From: Shewanella denitrificans OS217
Lineage (GTDB): Bacteria > Pseudomonadota > Gammaproteobacteria > Enterobacterales > Shewanellaceae
Direction: 5' to 3'
DNA length: 64,000 bases
NCBI RefSeq assembly: GCF_000013765.1
Contig: NC_007954.1
Coordinates: 2,232,001-2,296,000, forward strand
Shown one piece after another: positions 27,185-34,800 of this stretch. The notes below the pieces were generated by a model. It had not been told where the DNA came from, did not search any database, and worked only from the letters and a program-made list of their open reading frames with translations. The position numbers were made by a program, and so were the translations under genes. Position 1 is the stretch's first letter; every line of letters starts with the position of its first letter.

Positions 27185-27884
27185 GCTAATAAAACTGCGG
27201 CTATTATAGATAGCATTTTGGAATGTCTGATCGGTGACCTGATCAGGTACTAGGGAGTGAGTTCCGCCGTCTTGTATGGCTGAAGCCGACTTTATCGTTT
27301 TGAATTTTCTGATATAAACCCTTATCTATGAGCGCTAATTTTTAATCTTTGCTGAGAAACGCCCCTTGACCTACCCCTATAAAGTCTGGCGGGATAGCAC
27401 AAAGTCTAATTTTAAAAAGTAGAAAATTCGCTAGCAATAATCCAAGTTGGAGATGAGCAAAGGGTCTGCGGCCTAGATGATGGCGTGCCTTCATCATAGT
27501 CTATATTCGGACTCTAACCTAAATATCAATTCCCTGATTAAGGTGCAAGATATTGGTGTTTCCCCCTTATGTACTTAATGACGAATATGGTGACGACATA
27601 CAATCTTTAGTCTGATACTGAAAAAGCCGTGCATGACAACACTAGGCCAACGACGCCTTTCGGTATAGTGAGCTTATGTAACAGACAACTTAAGTGGTAA
27701 GGATATCGACAATTCAAGTCACTCAAGACATGACTGAATTTGCGTCAACAGTATGGTCTGATGTTAAATAAAAATTACAACACTCACCTGACTTCTTCGA
27801 GGGCGTGGCCATATTTAACTGACCACGACACTCCCAACATCGACAACTTTTTTGAGTTAAGTAGAGTACAAGGAATAAATCATG
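27185..27884. other. Intergenic region with a transposase remnant
   Basis: 700 bp between the kinase operon and the second immunity gene. The kinase's likely upstream coding extension takes up the first 130 bp. A 29-bp remnant of a REP-associated transposase start lies at 27781-27809. The rest shows no coding frame that I trust. Confidence 0.5.
27781..27809 (-). repeat. Remnant of REP-associated transposase 5' end
   Basis: This 29-bp stretch matches 31081-31109 with one mismatch. At the second place it encodes the first residues (MPRPRRSQVS) of the tyrosine transposase. Here the start codon is disrupted by an extra C and the frame stops soon after. It lies just beyond the second immunity gene, the same relative position as the intact transposase has to the first. 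Confidence 0.7.
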
Positions 27885-28592
27885 CTATTTATTGTGGCTA
27901 TCCTTATTTATTCCATCCAAGCCTGCAAAAATACAAAAAATTAAATCTGGTAAAAACACTTTAAACAAAAACCAAGAAAATAATAAAGAGAATATAGATA
28001 AAGCGATTACATAAAAACCTCCTAGCATCGGAGTGCCTTGAATTACAGCCCCCAGACCGCCACTTAAACCAACCAATCCAGCTGTAGCTTTGCCAGCCCA
28101 ATCATAAAATGAGTCAAAACGCCCACCATTTAATGACAATGAGACATGTTTATCAGGATGAAAATAGAATGTACCTGGTATCACTCGCTGTTTCTTAGTC
28201 GATTCAATATAACCACCCGATTTAAATCGAATAACCAGTTGATATATAGAGAAAAAAACTAATGCTAACATTGAAATACTATATGCCCACTCTGCAATCC
28301 CGTAGAAAGAGACAACAATGTTTATCATCAATACATTATACGACAACGCAAACAGTGTAATAATATTCGTCCAAATCAAATATCCAACATTTAAGCGGTT
28401 ATTAAAAATAAAACACAAACCACCTAGCGCAACTAAGAGCCACCAAGTTTTTAAAAAACAAAACAGTAATGGTTCTACATTATCAAGTAATGGGGGGTAG
28501 ATCATTACTATCCCCACAAAAAACAAAGCCATTACTGACACACCAGATGAAAGATAAACACCTTTTTTCACCTCTGAATTAATTAACGCCAT
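27885..28592 (-). CDS. Putative membrane immunity protein for the displaced toxin tip
   Basis: A 235-residue protein with about six hydrophobic segments (for example SSGVSVMALFFVGIVMIYPPLL, AEWAYSISMLALVFFSIYQLVI, FYVIALSIFSLLFSWFLFKVFLP). A soluble part lies near 135-175. It resembles no family I can name. Its ATG overlaps the last 10 bases of the displaced RHS C-terminal module, the arrangement typical of toxin-immunity pairs. The role as immunity protein is inferred from position and from the parallel at 31249-31854. Confidence 0.6.
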   Translation of the reverse strand: MALINSEVKKGVYLSSGVSVMALFFVGIVMIYPPLLDNVEPLLFCFLKTWWLLVALGGLCFIFNNRLNVGYLIWTNIITLFALSYNVLMINIVVSFYGIAEWAYSISMLALVFFSIYQLVIRFKSGGYIESTKKQRVIPGTFYFHPDKHVSLSLNGGRFDSFYDWAGKATAGLVGLSGGLGAVIQGTPMLGGFYVIALSIFSLLFSWFLFKVFLPDLIFCIFAGLDGINKDSHNK

Positions 28593-29854
28593 CCAGCCTC
28601 TTTATATACATCTTCAACATGATAAGCAGCATAAATGCCCGCAGCAGTACCCACCAGAAACCCAATAACATTACCAACAACAGGAATAACAGTCCCCCCT
28701 GCGGCTCCGACTGCTGCACTTACCGCGATTGTTGTTAGTATCCCTGCTGAAGACGCTACAACTCCAGAACTAACACCTTTTATCACATCAAGCCCTGCAT
28801 CTTTTGCAAATTCAGTGCTTGCAAAATGTTTATTGTCATCAATAGCATACTGGAAAGTTGTTCCTACGACAGCCAATGGCGCCCCCCAAAGGCCACCAGA
28901 AGCTGCAGCCCTAGCAAGATTGGATGGTGCATGAGTTAATACATTAGCAGCCTTCCACATCTGATGCTTACCCTGAGAATTATTCGCGGCATAACCCATA
29001 CTCACTACCGGTTTACCATTTTTACCTGCTGTAGGGTCTATAGTCCCATACACAAAACCTGTTCCTGCTGGTTTTTTTAACGCATATGAAACATTACTTT
29101 GATTATAACCAAAAACACCAAATTTCCCCTTTGAGCTAACAACAGATTGACCACTATATGCTGAAACAGCTTCTTGTAAACCAGTGACAACATTAAAAAT
29201 AGCGCCTGGAGTTGACTGTCTACCTATAGCCTCATTAACATATGGGGATATGTTTTCTAAATCAACCCAACTTTGATTTATTTTTTCCAACCAATTTTGT
29301 TGTGAAGCTGTTGAAGTTACGTCTGTTGTTTTATTCTCCCCTCCATCTGGGAAAACATAACCGTCAACCCAAGGTCCTGGCCCTCTAGGTACGACATCGT
29401 TAGGGACTGGCACATCTGTCAGAGAAATTTCCGTGCCTTCACCAAGTAACATCTTGGCATTCGCCAGAGTCTCTTTAACCTTAAACATCTGCGCTTCATG
29501 ACGCTCAGTTAATGCTGCTAAATCGGCTTTTAATTCAGCACTCGTGACATTGGCTTTTTCTGCAATACTTTGACGTCCATTTTGCATGCGTTCAACGTCG
29601 GCCTCGTTACTGGATTCGATAGCTTGATTTTGTGCGGCAAGTTTACCAGCGGTGTCAGTCGCTAACTGTTTCGTCATGCGATTTTCAGCGGCAGCCTGAG
29701 AGGCCGCAAGCTGGGCATTCACCCTAGCTTCAATTTTCCGGCTCACCTCTTGCGCTAACTTGGCAGTATTTTTCTCCATCTCGACTCGATTTATGCCTGC
29801 TTTTGCTTGGCTACGGTTGATTTCAGAGCCGACGGAATTACCAAAGGCATTCAT
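28583..29854 (-). CDS. Displaced RHS C-terminal module (orphan toxin tip)
   Basis: The first 170 or so residues from Met at 29854 (MNAFGNSVGSEINRSQAKAG...) are almost identical to the pre-toxin region of the giant RHS protein. The sequence diverges after the junction motif GPGPWVDGYVFP. The unique tip (about 250 residues) includes QNWLEKINQSWVDLENISPY and a Gly/Ala-rich hydrophobic end (SAGILTTIAVSAAVGAAGGTVIPVVGNVIGFLVGTAAGIYAAY), suggesting membrane insertion. The frame is open to 29977, but those first 41 residues are not RHS-like and have no good ribosome site. It may be silent until recombined into the RHS gene. An immunity candidate overlaps its stop. Confidence 0.7.
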   Translation of the reverse strand: MNAFGNSVGSEINRSQAKAGINRVEMEKNTAKLAQEVSRKIEARVNAQLAASQAAAENRMTKQLATDTAGKLAAQNQAIESSNEADVERMQNGRQSIAEKANVTSAELKADLAALTERHEAQMFKVKETLANAKMLLGEGTEISLTDVPVPNDVVPRGPGPWVDGYVFPDGGENKTTDVTSTASQQNWLEKINQSWVDLENISPYVNEAIGRQSTPGAIFNVVTGLQEAVSAYSGQSVVSSKGKFGVFGYNQSNVSYALKKPAGTGFVYGTIDPTAGKNGKPVVSMGYAANNSQGKHQMWKAANVLTHAPSNLARAAASGGLWGAPLAVVGTTFQYAIDDNKHFASTEFAKDAGLDVIKGVSSGVVASSAGILTTIAVSAAVGAAGGTVIPVVGNVIGFLVGTAAGIYAAYHVEDVYKEAGWR

Positions 29855-29865
29855 GGCCACTTGCT
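29349..29865 (-). repeat. 517-bp direct repeat, copy A (displaced module)
   Basis: This stretch matches 32574-33090 base for base with only about ten mismatches and no gaps (constant offset 3225). It encodes the coiled-coil pre-toxin region of the RHS protein and ends at the GPGPW junction. Homology breaks sharply at both ends. Confidence 0.9.
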
Positions 29866-29867
29866 CA

Positions 29868-29922
29868 CAATAAATCAGGCCAGCCACACAATAAATCAGG
29901 CCCAATAAATCAGGCCAGCCAT
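29868..29922. repeat. Short tandem repeat at the edge of the displaced module
   Basis: Three copies of AATAAATCAGGCC, two of them followed by AGCCA, lie directly at the point where homology to the RHS gene ends. It looks like a rearrangement scar. Confidence 0.6.
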
Positions 29923-30033
29923 GATAAAACAACAACATAATGCACTTTGGGTTTACGCTCAAGTCACGGTAAGTCACTGAACAGCGAAAAGGCTAATATG
30001 GTTGGGAACAAATGAATAAGGATGTGCTTAAAA

Positions 30034-30077
30034 GGGTTACTTGACTGAAAAACGGTGATTTTTAGCAAGAGTAACCC
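30034..30077 (-). terminator. Inverted repeat downstream of the tyrosine transposase
   Basis: GGGTTACT and AGTAACCC enclose a second small inverted repeat (AAAA...TTTT). It lies 57 bp past the transposase stop. It may be a terminator or the element's right-end hairpin. Confidence 0.4.
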
Positions 30078-30133
30078 AAGCCATTCTCTGGTTGGCCATT
30101 TTGAAGGGTAAAGCCTATGAAATAGGCTTGAAG

Positions 30134-31111
30134 TCAGCCTGCTTTTAGGTGCTGGCAACAGCTGGCGAAGTGTCGGCGACGTTTTTCTAGATGCTCGCAA
30201 TAGCGCGTCAGCTCTTGAAGTGTGCCCACGGGGCCATGAAATAACTTACCAAATTCTGTGGTAAGTTTGAGCCAATTTTCTTGAGGGATATTCAATCGAG
30301 TGAGTAACTTAGCGCTATTTGTGCTGATTGCACCTCGCTTGTCGTTGCGAATAATACGTCCAGTATCGTCAACCAGTTCAAGATAATCTTTCAATGCAAA
30401 TGCAATACCTTTGGGTTGGTTTTTACGCTCATTGCCAATGAACGGTAGCAAGTTATTAGGTTGCTCTCCTTTCAAGGCAGCCTTTATTCGCAGTTGAATA
30501 CTGGTATGGTCTGAGTACTCTGGGGTATCTGCCATCTTGGCTCTGATGGGATTGAGGTCGACATAAGCCATGCAAGCGAGTACAGCAGCCTCATCAAGCA
30601 AAGCTTGCGACTTAAAACGCCCCTCCCAGAAACGACCAGTGCAGTTATCTTCTTGATTTGCTTGTCTTGCTATTGGCTCGTTTAAACAGCGCATGAACCA
30701 AGAAATATCGCTTAATCGGCTGCGATATAAAGCAACTGTGTGACTAAGCTGCAACTGTTCATAATCTTCAAGCGTTTCACCCTGAGCAAACTTTTTGGTT
30801 GTATCAGTACCCTTAAACAATTGATGCCAATGGCTTATTACCTCAACATCAGACCAGCTGTTAGCTTGATAGATGTCGATACTGAGCACAACATGCAAAT
30901 GATTACTCATCACTGCAAAAGCTGCTACATCAATCGCGAAAACCTCCGCTAATTTAAGCAGTTGAGCTTCTACCCAAGCACGTCTGTGGTCGTAGTTTTT
31001 ACCAGAAAACATATCATCGCCGCAGAGAAAAGCACGGCGAATAACGCGACTACAACAATGGTACATAGGAGTGTCTTCCACACTCACCTGACTTCTTCTA
31101 GGGCGTGGCAT
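30134..31111 (-). CDS. REP-associated tyrosine transposase (Y1_Tnp/RAYT type)
   Basis: A 325-residue single-domain transposase of the IS200-like HUH superfamily. The HUH motif is HLHVV in MSNHLHVVLSI (about 80-90), preceded by AIDVAAFAVMSN. Downstream are ISWFMRCLNEPIARQ, GRFWEGRFKSQALLDE and CMAYVDLNPIRAKM, the segment expected to carry the catalytic Tyr. Such proteins handle REP-type hairpins as single strands. Two hairpins lie just upstream of its start. It separates the intact RHS-immunity unit from the displaced one, and its first 29 bp are repeated at the far end of the displaced unit. Confidence 0.88.
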   Translation of the reverse strand: MPRPRRSQVSVEDTPMYHCCSRVIRRAFLCGDDMFSGKNYDHRRAWVEAQLLKLAEVFAIDVAAFAVMSNHLHVVLSIDIYQANSWSDVEVISHWHQLFKGTDTTKKFAQGETLEDYEQLQLSHTVALYRSRLSDISWFMRCLNEPIARQANQEDNCTGRFWEGRFKSQALLDEAAVLACMAYVDLNPIRAKMADTPEYSDHTSIQLRIKAALKGEQPNNLLPFIGNERKNQPKGIAFALKDYLELVDDTGRIIRNDKRGAISTNSAKLLTRLNIPQENWLKLTTEFGKLFHGPVGTLQELTRYCEHLEKRRRHFASCCQHLKAG

Positions 31112-31138
31112 ATGCTCACCTTCGTCAATGTCTGTTCA

Positions 31139-31175
31139 GATTTTAAGCTTAGTTTAAAATCTGGAGACTCTCCAG
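31139..31175. repeat. Paired hairpins next to the tyrosine transposase (REP-like)
   Basis: GATTTTAA/TTAAAATC (31139-31161) and CTGGAG/CTCCAG (31161-31175) are adjacent perfect small hairpins, 28 bp from the transposase start. Position and form suit the REP/end structures recognised by this transposase type. No other copies were found in the window. Confidence 0.45.
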
Positions 31176-31248
31176 TAACATGGATGGCCCTTTATTATTA
31201 TTTGCTATTTATGCTGGGTGGCCACTATCTTTATTTGCACATTCATTC

Positions 31249-31854
31249 CTAACCTAGATGGCTCCTTTTCTTTTCTTTTCCTTGCCTCAGTCCAGTCCAT
31301 TTAACTAAAGCAATAAACACCAATAATATAGGGCTCAAGCTTAATCCAACAACTGTAAAAATTATAGTCGCTATTATATAAAACCCTTTCGCATAGATTA
31401 CTAATGCACCAATAAAAATAGCTAATACAAAGCCACCCATTAGAATAAACGACTTTATTAGATTACGAATAGTCATCCTTAATGCCAAATTTTTAGCTAT
31501 TTCAATGAAGGGATTATAATCAAGCTGTATTCTCTCAGACTTTAATACTGTTCGAATGTAAATGAAAATAATAACAACATATGAAATTAATATTGGTATC
31601 GACACAAGTAATTCTATCTCTTTACTTGCACCATTTTTTAAAGAGTAAAATGTACCAATAGCAGCTAAAAACAACGAAGGTAGCAGACTAGTAAGAACAC
31701 CTTTTTTAAAGAAACTTACATGCTCATAATTCACCAGAAGACAAGTACGACTCATTGGATTTAAAAAACTAAACCAAACTTCTCCGCCGTGTACATGTAC
31801 ACGGCTTCGAACTTCATCTGCGGAGTCTTGCATTGCAAACGTAAAATCACTCAT
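31249..31854 (-). CDS. Putative membrane immunity protein of the RHS toxin
   Basis: I place the start at the ATG at 31854 (MSDFTFAMQDSADEVRSRVH), which overlaps the RHS stop by 8 bases; an in-frame TTG at 31866 is possible. The 201-residue protein has a hydrophilic N-terminus, then four hydrophobic segments (about 50-68, 80-98, 130-155, 160-185) and a basic C-terminus. No family was recognised. Overlap with the toxin gene and membrane nature parallel the second toxin/membrane-protein pair, which supports an immunity role. That role is inferred. Confidence 0.62.
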   Translation of the reverse strand: MSDFTFAMQDSADEVRSRVHVHGGEVWFSFLNPMSRTCLLVNYEHVSFFKKGVLTSLLPSLFLAAIGTFYSLKNGASKEIELLVSIPILISYVVIIFIYIRTVLKSERIQLDYNPFIEIAKNLALRMTIRNLIKSFILMGGFVLAIFIGALVIYAKGFYIIATIIFTVVGLSLSPILLVFIALVKWTGLRQGKEKKRSHLG

Positions 31855-34800
31855 TAAACCATCCAATAACTTCTCTTGTTGTGTTTGTTACCGCATTATT
31901 TACCTTCGTACCTAAACCGCTAAATGTATATGTTAGAGTCCCCACTACACCACCTACTGCCCCACCGACTAGCGCTCCTGGTGCAGCGCCAACTCCACCA
32001 AAGAAAGCGCCTATGCCAGCTCCTATAGAAGCACCTGCCATCGCCCCAACTTTAAATGAAGCTACACCACCGCCTAACTCTACCGCTGTACCTAAAGCCC
32101 TAGATCCTACATTTCTAGATGCGGCATCTAAACTTAAATCATTCTCTACAGCGTAATATACTTCAGATCCCAGCTGAGATGCAGCATATACCCCAGGTGC
32201 GTATTTCGATACTGCACTGACACTTGAATAAACAGCGGTTCCATTCAGTTTAGCCAATAGTTCAAAAGATTTTGCGCTAGTAATCGGCGCATATGTATTC
32301 GCTGCTTTACTCAATGGCACTGCTACATTTTTCACATAATCAATACGCAACGCGTTAACAGGAATCCCCTTGCTAGAACTAAGCATGTTAATTATTTTAC
32401 TACGAGTACCAAATTCACTAGCTATTTTACCTGCCTGTGCAATTGAACTAGTCCAATCTGAGGCTAAAGATAGATTATTTATGAACTTACTTTCTTTAGG
32501 GAAAACATAACCCTCAGCCCATGGCCCTGGGCCTCCCAAAGCTGAAGCAGGTGGGGGCGTAGTTGTCGTCGTAGGGAAAACATAACCGTCAGCCCAAGGT
32601 CCTGGCCCTCTAGGTACGACATCGTTAGGGACAGGGGCATCTGTCAGAGAAATTTCCGTGCCTTCACCAAGTAACATCTTGGCATTCGCCAGAGTCTCAT
32701 TCACCTTAAACATCTGCGCTTCATGACGCTCAGTTAATGCTGCTAAATCGGCTTTTAATTCAGCACTCGTGACATTGGCTTTTTCTGCAATACTTTGACG
32801 TCCATTTTGCATGCGTTCAAAGTCGGCCTCGTTACTGGCTTCGATAGCTTGATTTTGTGCGGCAAGTTTACCAGCTGTGTCAGTCGCTAACTGTTTCGTC
32901 ATGCGATTTTCAGCGGCAGCCTGAGAGGCCGCAAGCTGGGCATTCACCCTAGCTTCAATTTTCCGGCTCACTTCTTGCGCTAACTTGGCAGTATTTTTCT
33001 CCATCTCGACTCGATTTATGCCTGCTTTTGCTTGGCTACGGTTGATTTCAGAGCCGACGGAATTACCAAAGGCATTCATGGCCACTTGCTTGAAGTTCCA
33101 TGAGGGCCTATCGGCGCCTTTGAGTATCGCCTTGCCTAGGGCATAACTGGCGCCAGCACCTACAATGCCAGTCGCCGTATCCCTCACGGTATTTTTCCAA
33201 TCGAAGCTAGCCGTATCACTGCCGCCCAATTTAAGGCTGCCCATCAAACTTGCCATCGTATCTGTGGTCATCGCGGCGGTGGATAATACAGACACAGCCA
33301 CATTACCCCAGCTGAATGAAGTATCGATGCCGGCGAGTTGATTGATTCCCACATTCGCGGGGACACTGAGCCCCGCTTGCCAAATCTGACCGGCGCGGGA
33401 TAGTTTTTCCGTGCCATTGGTTACCGTCGTTAATCCTGCAACTTCCCTTAGGCCTGTGGCAATGCCTGCGGTTGCCATTGAGGTGACCCCGCCCACTAAG
33501 GCTTTCTTCAGTGAGAAGCTGTCGACCACCCCCATGGCCTTGCCCACCAGTTGGCTGGCGGCGCTGCCCACAAACCCGCCCACAAACGCTGCGGCGGCAA
33601 TCGTGGCGGCACCGAAACCAGCGGCAATGCCTCCGCCCGTCATGATTGCAGCTCCAGCTGCCATCATGCCCCCTGCTGCCGTAGTCAGTGCTGGGGCCAT
33701 TAAAGCTGCTGCGGCGCCGGCGGTAAAGACGGTGGCGACCACGGCCACCACTACCATGACTATCATGGCGATGCCACCACAGCCGCCTTTTTGTGGCGGA
33801 ATGGGCGGTGGCGGGATTTCAGGTAATGTCGGGTTGACATCGCCCATGGCCGCGCCCGGGTTGTAAGGCCTGAAGGTTTCAGCGCTATGGTGTAAATTGG
33901 TGCTGGTCACATTAGGCAGTGTCAATGTGGTGCCTGGCGCAAGGCGCTCGGTGCCACGTAAACCATTGGCGTCTGCCAGCAAATACCACAGCGACTTGTC
34001 GCCCCATAATTGCGCGGCGATGCCCATCAAGGAGTCGCCAGCTTGTACCGTATAACTGCCACTGCTCACGCCACTTTGGCGGCCCACGGGCACATAGTTC
34101 GCATCGAAATCGGCGGCGATCACCGGACGGTATTCTTGCTCATTACTGGTGGACTTTTTCCGCTGGGCATCGGCCAATACCGTGGCATAGTCACGATAGC
34201 TTGGGCCATCATCACCTATGTCACCGATACCTATACCATTGAAGTAAAAGTAATTATGTTGCTTAGTGTACCTTGGGGTTTCTTCGTTACGGACTAAGAC
34301 CTTGCCATCGAAACTGTTGACATACTTAAGTAATCGACCCGCATAAGTGTCTGTTGCCGTGACTAAGTTGCCATTGACGTCATATTGCAACTTAGACAAG
34401 CCATTGCCCCAGTCGTATCTGAGTTCGCCGCCAGTTTGACCGGCAACCTCAATTTTGACTTGCTTGTACGTGTCCCACTTTTCATAGCCGTAACGGGTCG
34501 TTTGCCCTGTGGTGTGCCACTTATTGTCACTCCATGAAGACGTACTGACACTGCTGTAAAGTTGATTGCCCAGCTTATCAGTACTGAAGGTCGAGTTAGA
34601 TTTTTCTGTGTTGGTGCCATTTTTATCATAACGGCTCACATTCTCACTGATCTTCTGCCCTGCAGCGTTATAGGTGTAGCTGGTGTCTGAGGCCAACTGA
34701 CCACGGTTATCCCCTGGATAATATAAATACGGCTCACCGTATTCCTCCATGCGGCCGCGCTCGCTATTGTAACTGCGCCAGCGCAGCACCGGGGCGGCGG

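Noticed and set aside
29964..30200. 78-codon frame overlapping the transposase 3' end
   Set aside because: It overlaps the real transposase frame and its product is of low quality; the region is better explained as the element's 3' end.
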